Positions 1-6,098 are shown, numbered from the stretch's first letter. The stretch is 8,183 nt of DNA from Cyanobacteria bacterium UBA8803 (GCA_003505715.1 DNXU01000255.1:1-8183); one strand, 5' to 3'. Notes: generated from the letters alone by a model not told the origin. Numbers and translations are program-made.

Positions 1-49
1 CATCCCTCATCCCTCATCCCTCATCCCTCATCCCTCATCCCTCATCCTT
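1..49. repeat. CATCCCT heptanucleotide tandem repeat
   Basis: Six perfect CATCCCT units run from position 1 to 42, followed by one degenerate unit (CATCCTT, 43-49). The array begins at the window edge, so its true length is unknown. Short tandemly repeated heptamers of this kind are well known in intergenic DNA of filamentous cyanobacteria. It lies 14 bp beyond the stop codon of the minus-strand porin gene, so it would be in the 3' untranslated region of that transcript. No hairpin terminator is visible between the stop codon and the array. Confidence 0.93.
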
Positions 50-62
50 CTCTATTTCCCCA

Positions 63-2723
63 TTAGAAAGATAAACTAGTTTGGAGACTCATGAAGAAAT
101 AATCATCGTTATCAAAATCTTGGGCTAACGCCGGACGCCATTGAATTTTGGGTGTAAGGGTTATATTGTCAGTCAGTTTGTATTTGTAGGAAATATCGAC
201 GTACAGTGGATAATCCCGACTCGGCACTGAAATTGCTGAACCATCGATTTCAAGTCCTCTTAAGGTAGTGTCCGTCCCGATGGTTAACAAACCTTGATTG
301 CCTTCCTTACCTAAATCGGGGAAGGAGAAGGTCAAGCCGTAGTTCCAGAGGTCAGCATCGCCTCGGTCAAAAATATTAATATTGGTGTAGCTCGCCCATG
401 CTCCAACGACAAAGCCACGGCTGACCCTGTAGGAAGCTTCTAGAGCGTAGGAGTTACTTTCCGCTGAGTTATTAGTTATCTTGCGCCGTCTCAAGAGATT
501 GTTCATATAGGTAGTTCCCGCTCCAAACCGCACGCCAGAGGAGCCGTAGGTATGAATGTAGGTTAAGCCCATGGAGAAATTCCTAGTTGGCTCGAACACT
601 AGCTGAGCCAAAGCTGAATAGTTGCCATTAAATAGACCTCCCGGATCGCTAGGATTGAAACTTTGTCCGGCCAGATATCCCAAATCTACCCGAAACTGCT
701 CGCTAAATCGGTGATTTAACCCAATTCCAGCTCCACGTCCACCAATGCTATAGACGGGATTGCTCGACCCTTCCGTAATTTTGTCCGCATATAGCGCATG
801 AGTTCCGCCACTGGCGAAGATACTCATGCGAGTATTTTTGCCAATGGGGAAGCCGTAATCGATGAGGGGAAGACTTACCCTATTGGGTTTTCGGGGTGTG
901 CGAGGGGTACGGGAGGAGCGTTGGGGACGGGGAGGAGCAGGAGCAGGACGTTTAGAACCCTGACTGGGCGGGGTAGGAGTGGTGGTAGGTGGCTTCTCGG
1001 CTAGTGACTCATCCTCGTCATCGTCTGAAAACCCTCCTAGGGCTTCTATTTCAGTATCAATTTCATCAAGTATGGCCTCAAGCTCTGCGATTTGAACATC
1101 AAGTTCATTTAATTGCTCGTCAAGCTCTGGGATTTCAGCCTCCAGCTTATCAAGTCTGTCGTTGCGATTGGCAATTTGGTCTTCGAGGTCGTCAATTTGG
1201 TCTTCAAGATCGCTGATTTGGTCTTCGAGATCGCTGATTTGGTCTTCGAGATCGGCTATCTCTAGAGCCTCATTGGGATCGTTCGGATCGAGCATAGCAA
1301 TCTCTGCCTCTAGCTCGTTAATCTCTGCATCTAGCTCGTCAATCTCTGCATCTAGCTCGTCAATCTCTGCATCTAGCTCGTCAATTTCCCCTACCAGAGT
1401 ATCGAACTCCTCGACTAAATCCTCACGCTTGCTTAGGAGGTCATCATACTCCTCGTCTAAACTATCGAACTCCTCTATGAGGTCATCAGACAAGTCTTCC
1501 AGACTCTCAATCTCGCTATCAATATTGAAATCGCTATCATCATTGACATCGCTATCATCTTCTTCTCCCTCCAAGTCGGGGAACGGATTTGGAGCAGGCG
1601 CTAGCGAGCCTGTAGAAAATGTGCGGCTGCCTGTAGCCGGATCTCTACCGGGACGCTGTCGCAGTGGGTTGCCGGAATTGGCGGCTTGCAGGCGAACTCT
1701 CAAGCGGTCTTTGCCAGTAAAGCTAGTCTGCAAATCGATCCGAGCGCCAGAGGTAAGGAAAGTCTGACTAGGCTCCAATCCTGGAGAGTTATTGCTCGCA
1801 TCAAAGATATTGTCTCCGAAAAAGGAATCCCCCAGGGAAAAACTAACTGCACCCCTCAGGATAGTAGTTGTAGAAAATTGGCTGCCTTCTAGTTGGGCTG
1901 TCCGTTCTTCTAGATTATCTACTCGGCCTTGCAGGGCGGCCAGTTCGGCAGCAAATTCAGTTTGCAACCGTTGGATTGAGTCTAGGTTTTCTTGGTTGAG
2001 GCGATCGCTTCCTTGGTTGGCCATCAACTCGCCGATCCGATTGAGACATGCATTCAACCCAGCTGCAAATTCATAGCGGGTCAGAGATCGGTTGCCGCGA
2101 TAGCTACTATCGGGATACCCTTGGATGCAACCATAGGTCTCGACCAGGGATTTAAGGGCTTCAAAAGCCCAGTCCGTGGGTTGGACATCTGTAAGCTGAA
2201 ATACGGAGTTGATTTGCTCCATTTCCGTGTTTAGATCCTCAACCGTGCTATCATCGCCATATTGTTCAATTGACTCTAAGTCATTGCTGTAGGAATCGAT
2301 TTGGTCTAAGAGGCTGCCCGGAGCAGCGGTAGGCGTCGATGGCAGCGAGCTGACTGGAGGTGGTTCCTTGCTGTTTGTTCCTGCGTGCATCCTTTGCACA
2401 GGGACATCGGTGAGCCAGGACATCAAGGTAATTTGGTCAACCGTACTCTGCTTCTGGCTGTATTGCTCAATTTGGTCTAAAAGATGGTTGGTTGTTACAG
2501 AACCAGCCAGTGGCCTGCGGGTCTCTGGCTCCATGGTTTCTGCCGAAGCCACTTGACCCAATTTGGGAATAATTGCTGCTGGTGACCCATCTTTCTGCTT
2601 AATATCGTTGTTCTCAGCCTTTGTCGCTAAAGGCTCTGCAACAGTGGGTGCAGTACAAATAAGAAAACTAACTACCACTAGAGTTGGACAGGATTCCAAA
2701 AAAGTCGTGAATTTTTTCGGCAT
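63..2723 (-). CDS. SLH-domain OprB-type outer-membrane porin with a large acidic coiled-coil insertion
   Basis: This 886-residue protein has the order of the cyanobacterial SLH porins (often called iron uptake porins): a signal peptide (hydrophobic core about 12-25, likely cut after TVA at 29), a low-complexity linker, one SLH domain (about 176-230, with LTDVQPTDWAFEAL and GYPDSSYRGNRSLTRYEFA), a short coiled coil (about 240-280), then a beta-barrel from about 285 ending in SLSF, a C-terminal Phe typical of BAM substrates. In known relatives the SLH domain binds peptidoglycan-linked polymer and the barrel passes small solutes or ions. Relatives are usually about 500-650 residues. The excess is at about 383-615: residues 383-576 have 86 acidic and 5 basic residues with Ile/Leu heptads, then a Pro/Arg/Lys-rich linker (577-615), before the barrel resumes at LIDYGFPIG. 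The ATG follows AAAGG by 12 nt, a weak ribosome site, but the signal peptide fits this start. The substrate is not determinable; the iron link is by family only. Confidence 0.93.
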   Translation of the reverse strand: MPKKFTTFLESCPTLVVVSFLICTAPTVAEPLATKAENNDIKQKDGSPAAIIPKLGQVASAETMEPETRRPLAGSVTTNHLLDQIEQYSQKQSTVDQITLMSWLTDVPVQRMHAGTNSKEPPPVSSLPSTPTAAPGSLLDQIDSYSNDLESIEQYGDDSTVEDLNTEMEQINSVFQLTDVQPTDWAFEALKSLVETYGCIQGYPDSSYRGNRSLTRYEFAAGLNACLNRIGELMANQGSDRLNQENLDSIQRLQTEFAAELAALQGRVDNLEERTAQLEGSQFSTTTILRGAVSFSLGDSFFGDNIFDASNNSPGLEPSQTFLTSGARIDLQTSFTGKDRLRVRLQAANSGNPLRQRPGRDPATGSRTFSTGSLAPAPNPFPDLEGEEDDSDVNDDSDFNIDSEIESLEDLSDDLIEEFDSLDEEYDDLLSKREDLVEEFDTLVGEIDELDAEIDELDAEIDELDAEINELEAEIAMLDPNDPNEALEIADLEDQISDLEDQISDLEDQIDDLEDQIANRNDRLDKLEAEIPELDEQLNELDVQIAELEAILDEIDTEIEALGGFSDDDEDESLAEKPPTTTPTPPSQGSKRPAPAPPRPQRSSRTPRTPRKPNRVSLPLIDYGFPIGKNTRMSIFASGGTHALYADKITEGSSNPVYSIGGRGAGIGLNHRFSEQFRVDLGYLAGQSFNPSDPGGLFNGNYSALAQLVFEPTRNFSMGLTYIHTYGSSGVRFGAGTTYMNNLLRRRKITNNSAESNSYALEASYRVSRGFVVGAWASYTNINIFDRGDADLWNYGLTFSFPDLGKEGNQGLLTIGTDTTLRGLEIDGSAISVPSRDYPLYVDISYKYKLTDNITLTPKIQWRPALAQDFDNDDYFFMSLQTSLSF
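1179..1254. repeat. 21-bp in-frame repeat, second helix of the porin insert
   Basis: Three 21-bp units start at 1179, 1200 and 1221, and a fourth begins at 1242 and matches for 13 bp. On the minus strand they encode DLEDQIS/D heptads at about porin residues 490-515. The repeat length equals exactly one coiled-coil heptad, so gain or loss of a unit keeps both the reading frame and the heptad register. Confidence 0.9.
1300..1383. repeat. 21-bp in-frame repeat, first helix of the porin insert
   Basis: Four tandem 21-bp units are present; the three at 1321-1341, 1342-1362 and 1363-1383 are identical, and the one at 1300-1320 differs at two bases. They encode ELDAEID heptads at about porin residues 447-475. 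Perfect identity at the DNA level, including third codon positions, indicates recent slippage or duplication rather than only selection on the protein. Confidence 0.93.
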
Positions 2724-2740
2724 TAGAGCAATTAACCTTT

Positions 2741-2767
2741 GACAATGAGAAGATAATGCCAGATAAT
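2741..2767. promoter_or_regulatory. Phased GAYAAT repeat upstream of the porin, candidate regulator site
   Basis: GACAAT (2741-2746), GATAAT (2752-2757) and GATAAT (2762-2767) follow each other at 11- and 10-bp steps, about one DNA turn each. They lie 17 to 44 bp before the porin start codon. GATAAT is the hexamer of the classical Fur box, and CAT follows the last copy, but the array does not match the contiguous 19-bp Fur consensus. Fur control would suit a porin of the iron-uptake family, but this is inference from motif shape only. Confidence 0.3.
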
Positions 2768-2837
2768 CATATAAGGTAAATAGATGTTTCTCTTAAAGAT
2801 TTACATTTGTTGATCTGATGGAACAATATTCATTAAA

Positions 2838-2858
2838 TTACTTCCTTCTGGGAAGTAA
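2838..2858. other. Perfect 8-bp inverted repeat (hairpin or operator)
   Basis: TTACTTCC (2838-2845) and GGAAGTAA (2851-2858) are perfect inverted copies around a 5-nt spacer. It lies about 115 nt before the porin start and could be a 5' leader hairpin or a dimeric regulator site. Neither strand has a proper T-run directly after the stem, so a terminator is unlikely. Confidence 0.45.
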
Positions 2859-2932
2859 AAATAGGATTTTATTATTGAATATAAGTAATGTTAGAAAAGT
2901 TAAGGTTTTGTAAAAAATTAAAAAATATCTGC

Positions 2933-2971
2933 AAAAAAAAGCCAGGATAGAACTACAAGTAAAAAACCTGG
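2933..2971 (-). terminator. Weak terminator-like hairpin with T-tract on the minus strand
   Basis: Read on the minus strand, CCAGG (2971-2967), a 20-nt loop and CCTGG (2946-2942) are followed by C and eight T residues (2940-2933). The stem is only 5 bp and the loop is long, so termination would be weak. There is no confident minus-strand gene upstream for it to terminate. A second complementary pair, ATAGAA (2947-2952) with TTCTAT (2973-2978), interleaves with the first stem, so the two could form a pseudoknot or alternate. Confidence 0.22.
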
Positions 2972-3014
2972 ATTCTATAAAGTTCAGTTATTTTTGTAAA
3001 AGCAGCTGACGGGG

Positions 3015-3057
3015 TCTTGATCGCACCTCCATCAAGAAAACAAAGAAACAACTTTGT
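3015..3057 (+). other. Two adjacent small hairpins upstream of the sulfotransferase operon
   Basis: TCTTGAT (3015-3021) pairs perfectly with ATCAAGA (3031-3037) over a 9-nt loop. Just downstream, ACAAAG (3040-3045) pairs perfectly with CTTTGT (3052-3057) over a 6-nt loop. They lie about 170-215 nt before the first sulfotransferase start codon and could form a structured leader if transcription begins upstream. No T-run follows either stem on the plus strand. Confidence 0.35.
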
Positions 3058-3229
3058 CTCTGGTGCTGCTCGGCAAATTTATTCCTGCGGCTCTGCTGGT
3101 TTGAAATCCTCAGGCAAGCGCAATCAAGCCCAGTCATCGACTCTAATGTAATAGGAATTAGCATAGCGAAGTTCATCTTCATCTTGGCTAATCCGAAAAA
3201 ATGCTCGATCGCAACTCTAAAACGTACTG

Positions 3230-4081
3230 ATGGAAACGACACACCAACAAATTAATAAAAAAGTAGGATTTATCTGTGGAGCTGGTCACTCTGGCTCTAC
3301 CCTTCTAGGATTAATCCTGGGCAGCCATACCGATTGTTTTTATTGTGGAGAGGCAGCTAAAACCAAATTTCTGCAAGATCCAAACAAGCAAATCAAAAAA
3401 AGGGTTTGCAAAATCTGTGGATCTAGTTGTCCGGTCTGGGGCGACTTGCTCCTGAATGACAGCACAAGTCTTTACGAGCAAGTATCTGCCAAAACTGAAA
3501 AACCCATCATCATTGACTCAAGCAAAAATCTGGAGTGGTTAGACGAACAGATCAATGCCGTTAAAGCTGCTGCCGCGCAACCGTTTTTAATCTTTCTGCA
3601 AAGGGACGGTAGAGCTGTCATTAATTCCCGGATTAGAAAGTATCCAGATCGAGATGTCAAAGAGTTAATCCAGAGTTGGAGCGAACAGATTCAACAAACA
3701 AACAGCTTCTTCAACAACTTTGACGGCAAAAAGATAAAGATTCATTACGAAGAGTTAGCAACGGAACCAGAACGAGTTACCCAAAATCTTTGTGACTTTC
3801 TAGAAATTGACTATCAACCCCAAATGCTGAATTACTATCAGCACGAACACCATCCTTTAGGAGGAAACAACGGTACTCAGTTTTTAGTTGTCAAAGCGCA
3901 AAGTGAAAAAATTAAAGAACCCTTTATCAGCCTTTCAGACCGCACTCGGTATTATTACCAAGACCATGGCTTGGGGATTACCTTAGATTTACGCTGGCGG
4001 CAAGAACTAGCTTCTAGTGTAGAACGGTTGTTTGAAGAAATAGCAGGGCAAGAAAATGCAGAACTCAAGTGGGAGGCGTAA
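3230..4081 (+). CDS. PAPS-dependent sulfotransferase (PF13469-like)
   Basis: This 283-residue protein is predicted to transfer sulfate from PAPS to an acceptor hydroxyl or amine. The 5'-phosphosulfate loop is visible at about 14-26 (GAGHSGSTLLGL), and the 3'-phosphate site at 125-135 (RDGRAVINSRI, with the usual Arg and Ser). An IIDSSKN segment (94-100) and YEELATEPERVTQNLCDFL (173-191) also match the family. Five cysteines, C36-x2-C39 and C60-x2-C63-x3-C67 followed by PVW, resemble the CGE...CxCG...CPxW pattern of bacterial members and might bind metal or form disulfides. The ATG is the first start in frame: an in-frame stop lies 9 nt upstream. No Shine-Dalgarno is visible. The next gene starts 3 nt after the stop, so it is the first gene of an operon. 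No signal peptide or membrane span is seen, so it is likely cytoplasmic. The acceptor is unknown. Confidence 0.88.
   Translation: METTHQQINKKVGFICGAGHSGSTLLGLILGSHTDCFYCGEAAKTKFLQDPNKQIKKRVCKICGSSCPVWGDLLLNDSTSLYEQVSAKTEKPIIIDSSKNLEWLDEQINAVKAAAAQPFLIFLQRDGRAVINSRIRKYPDRDVKELIQSWSEQIQQTNSFFNNFDGKKIKIHYEELATEPERVTQNLCDFLEIDYQPQMLNYYQHEHHPLGGNNGTQFLVVKAQSEKIKEPFISLSDRTRYYYQDHGLGITLDLRWRQELASSVERLFEEIAGQENAELKWEA
4071..4076 (+). promoter_or_regulatory. Shine-Dalgarno for the fusion gene
   Basis: GGGAGG lies within the last codons of the upstream sulfotransferase gene, 8 nt before the ATG at 4085. It supports that start and translation as part of an operon. Confidence 0.7.
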
Positions 4082-4084
4082 CTG

Positions 4085-5449
4085 ATGAAAAAAATCGATC
4101 TGGTTTTTAGAACAGTTGGGGAAAGAACATCTCAAGCTGCTTTAGACCTAGCCATCAAACAGATCCAGCCCGATCGCGTTCATATCATTGATAATGTTAA
4201 GCCCTTTTCCCAAGCTGTGCAGCAGATGATCGGGATTGACTATGAGGCCGATTTTGTTGTTGCCATTGATGCCGATTGTTTGATTTTAGAGGATATGGTG
4301 CCCTTCCTCCAAAACAACACCCTCCCTTATGTCGATTGTTACGTTCTTGATAAGTTCAGGGGACAAATTCATTGCGGCGTCCATATCACGAGAGTTGATG
4401 TGATTCGCGCCATGCAAAAAATTAAAATACCTCAGGATGACTCTAAATACGTGCTGAGACCAGAGTCAAGGCTACGGGGTGAAGCTCTAAGAAAGCTTAA
4501 CTTGGGAAAAGCTTTTCAGAAATTTCAGATTTTTCATGATTTCTTTCAGTTTTATCGCGACATCTTTGCTAAATATGCCTTGAGAGAACTGAGAAGTCGG
4601 ACGGAATACCATCAGGCCAAATTAAATCTCGATCGCCAAGATTGGCAAATGCAACAGGATGATCTAGATTTTCAGGTTGCCCATTATGCAGTTGAATACG
4701 CTAGGGAAGAGATCGCCAACAATACCTCTCCCCAGGATATGGCCAAATTTATTGAAGACTTGCCGAATATAGCAATCCGGGAGTTAGAGAAGAGGAATAT
4801 CCCTGAAAAAGCACCGTTCAACTTACAAGAGGCATGGGATGCTGCTGCTCTCCTCAACGGCCATCAGCGTCCCCGCAGTAAGAAAATGAAAGTTTTTGGG
4901 ATCGGCTTGAACCGGACAGGCACGACTAGCTTAACGATGGCCTTAAATCGCCTGGGTATTAATGTTATCCATTACCCGGACGAACAGACAACAGAGAAAG
5001 AGCTGATGGCTGGTAATTATGACCTATCTCTATTAAATAATTTTGATGGGACAACGGCTGTTACCAACGCACTTTTTTTTGCTCAGTTGGATCGCATGTA
5101 CCCAGACAGTAAGTTTATCTTGACGGTTCGGGATCAGGAATCCTGGCTCAATTCGATAGCAGCTCACTGGCATCAACAACCTGTCCTAGACGAACCAGGC
5201 CAGGAAGCTAAAATGCAGCGCCTAATGCTACTGCGGGTGGCTGTTTTTGGTATCTATAAATTTAATAGAGAAAGATTGTCTTATGTTTACGATCTTCATT
5301 ATAAAAATGTGATGGAATACTTTAAAGATCGACCAGAATCTTTATTAGTAATCAACATTTGTGCTGGTGAAAGATGGGAAAAACTTTGTCCCTTTTTCAA
5401 TTTACCTGTTTTAGATGAACCATTCCCTTGGAAAAACTCGAACCCATGA
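4085..5449 (+). CDS. Fusion of GT-A-like glycosyltransferase domain and Sulfotransfer_4-type sulfotransferase
   Basis: This 454-residue protein appears to have two enzyme domains. Residues 1 to about 110 look like a GT-A nucleotide-sugar fold: a first strand and helix, then VVAIDADCLIL (58-68) with a DAD motif at 62-64 where metal and sugar nucleotide would bind, and CGVHITRVDVI (97-107). Residues about 110-260 are charged and helical, and I do not recognise them. From Met268 the protein is a compact sulfotransferase: FGIGLNRTGTTSL (271-283) is the PAPS phosphosulfate loop and SKFILTVRDQESWL (342-355) the 3'-phosphate site. That half is about 60% identical, by eye, to the next gene product. 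It starts 3 nt after the upstream gene and overlaps the next by ATGA. The sulfotransferase half is secure; the glycosyltransferase half rests on the DAD motif and fold pattern. If both are active, one protein could add a sugar and sulfate the same product. Met268 has no ribosome site, so a separate start there is unlikely. Confidence 0.82.
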   Translation: MKKIDLVFRTVGERTSQAALDLAIKQIQPDRVHIIDNVKPFSQAVQQMIGIDYEADFVVAIDADCLILEDMVPFLQNNTLPYVDCYVLDKFRGQIHCGVHITRVDVIRAMQKIKIPQDDSKYVLRPESRLRGEALRKLNLGKAFQKFQIFHDFFQFYRDIFAKYALRELRSRTEYHQAKLNLDRQDWQMQQDDLDFQVAHYAVEYAREEIANNTSPQDMAKFIEDLPNIAIRELEKRNIPEKAPFNLQEAWDAAALLNGHQRPRSKKMKVFGIGLNRTGTTSLTMALNRLGINVIHYPDEQTTEKELMAGNYDLSLLNNFDGTTAVTNALFFAQLDRMYPDSKFILTVRDQESWLNSIAAHWHQQPVLDEPGQEAKMQRLMLLRVAVFGIYKFNRERLSYVYDLHYKNVMEYFKDRPESLLVINICAGERWEKLCPFFNLPVLDEPFPWKNSNP

Positions 5450-6036
5450 AAATCTTTGGAATTGGCCTGAGTAGAACTGGAACGAAAAGCTTAACCATGG
5501 CCTTGAATCAGCTAGGGTTGAAGGTGGCACATTATCCTAGCGATCCTACAACCTTGCAAGAGTTAATGGCAGCCAACTATAATTTTTCTATATTGAAAGA
5601 ATGGGATGGAATTACGGATATCACGGTGGCGACTTATTACCCCCAGTTGGATCGGCTGTTTCCCAACAGTAAGTTTATCCTCACAGTGCGGGACAAAGAC
5701 TCCTGGCTGAAGGGGATCGAAAAACACTGGATGGGAAAGCCTGTATTTGATAGCTCAGGTGCCAAGGAAACGAAAATGCGCCTGAGGCGACTGCTGCGTT
5801 TGGCGGTTTACGGCACCTATACCTTCAATGCCGAACGGTTGGCCTACATCTACGACCGACACTACCAAAACGTTCTAGAATATTTTCAAGACCGTCCGGA
5901 ATCCCTCCTCGTTCTGAATGTTTGTGCTGGCGAAGGATGGGAAAAGCTCTGTCCTTTTTTGAATCGGCCTACTTTAGAGGAGCCTTTTCCGGCAATGTAT
6001 AAGAAATCTATCCTGACGCAGAGGCTATCAGCATGA
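5446..6036 (+). CDS. Stand-alone Sulfotransfer_4-type sulfotransferase, paralogue of the preceding C-terminal domain
   Basis: This 196-residue protein is a single sulfotransferase domain with FGIGLSRTGTKSL (4-16) as the phosphosulfate loop and SKFILTVRDKDSWL (75-88) as the 3'-phosphate site. It aligns end to end with residues 268-450 of the upstream fusion, about 60% identical by eye with one gap, including shared DRPESLLV and WEKLCPF blocks. I chose the ATG at 5446 rather than the in-frame TTG at 5428: it overlaps the upstream TGA as ATGA, which suits translational coupling, and MKIFGIGL aligns exactly with MKVFGIGL at the fusion's Met268. The only Shine-Dalgarno-like bases (GGA at 5430) are 13 nt upstream, consistent with coupling. 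The family is also known from eukaryotes and often appears as uncharacterised sulfotransferases. The acceptor is unknown; divergence from the fused copy may mean a different site on the same molecule. Confidence 0.87.
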   Translation: MKIFGIGLSRTGTKSLTMALNQLGLKVAHYPSDPTTLQELMAANYNFSILKEWDGITDITVATYYPQLDRLFPNSKFILTVRDKDSWLKGIEKHWMGKPVFDSSGAKETKMRLRRLLRLAVYGTYTFNAERLAYIYDRHYQNVLEYFQDRPESLLVLNVCAGEGWEKLCPFLNRPTLEEPFPAMYKKSILTQRLSA

Positions 6037-6055
6037 ATAATTGCTTATAAATAAA

Positions 6056-6098
6056 ATTTTAGATTGTTAGATGTCCCTAGGATAGAAAAATCTAAAAT
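6056..6098. other. Perfect 10-bp AT-only inverted repeat before the ABC transporter gene
   Basis: ATTTTAGATT (6056-6065) and AATCTAAAAT (6089-6098) are perfect inverted copies separated by 23 nt. The second arm overlaps the short tandem repeat at 6088-6115. It starts about 20 nt after the sulfotransferase stop codon. The stem is AT-rich with no T-run after it on the plus strand, so strong termination is unlikely; it may be a processing structure, a regulator site or a by-product of the repeat. Confidence 0.4.

Larger units (their letters stand above)
2724..3229. other. AT-rich divergent intergenic region between porin and sulfotransferase operon
   Basis: This 506-bp stretch must hold the promoters of two divergent units: the porin to the left and the sulfotransferase genes to the right. 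The left part (about 2750-3000) is strongly AT-rich; the part from about 3000 is less so. It contains a phased GATAAT repeat, a perfect 8-bp hairpin, a hairpin/T-tract arrangement on the minus strand and two small hairpins at 3015-3057, listed separately. I see no convincing -35/-10 pair on either strand. A minus-strand open frame (2988-3242, GTG start, no ribosome site) overlaps the next gene's start by 13 bp and is probably not a gene. No tRNA or recognisable structured RNA is seen. Confidence 0.6.

Noticed and set aside
1..49. CRISPR array at the left edge
   Set aside because: The units are 7 bp and directly contiguous with no spacers, so this is a simple tandem repeat.
1179..1383. CRISPR-like or noncoding repeat array
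   Set aside because: The 21-bp periodicity keeps the porin reading frame and encodes coiled-coil heptads.
1162..1767. 201-codon plus-strand open frame rich in Ser, opposite the porin insert
   Set aside because: It is the antisense shadow of the acidic heptad repeats; its Ser-rich repeats are simply the complement of the GAx/CTx codons. It has no domain and the minus-strand porin frame is clearly the coding one.
798..2556. Several other short plus-strand open frames within the porin gene
   Set aside because: All lie antisense within a confident long gene, show no recognisable domains and have no ribosome sites.
2988..3242. 84-codon minus-strand open frame in the intergenic region as a gene
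   Set aside because: It has a GTG start without a ribosome site, overlaps the divergent sulfotransferase start and has no clear homology; only a faint transposase-like motif is noted among the findings.
3472..3660. 62-codon minus-strand open frame within the first sulfotransferase gene
   Set aside because: It lies antisense to conserved sulfotransferase motifs and has no features of its own.
5428..5445. TTG at 5428 as the start of the second stand-alone sulfotransferase gene
   Set aside because: The ATG at 5446 gives an ATGA overlap and aligns exactly with the start of the paralogous domain; the six extra residues have no counterpart in the family motif.
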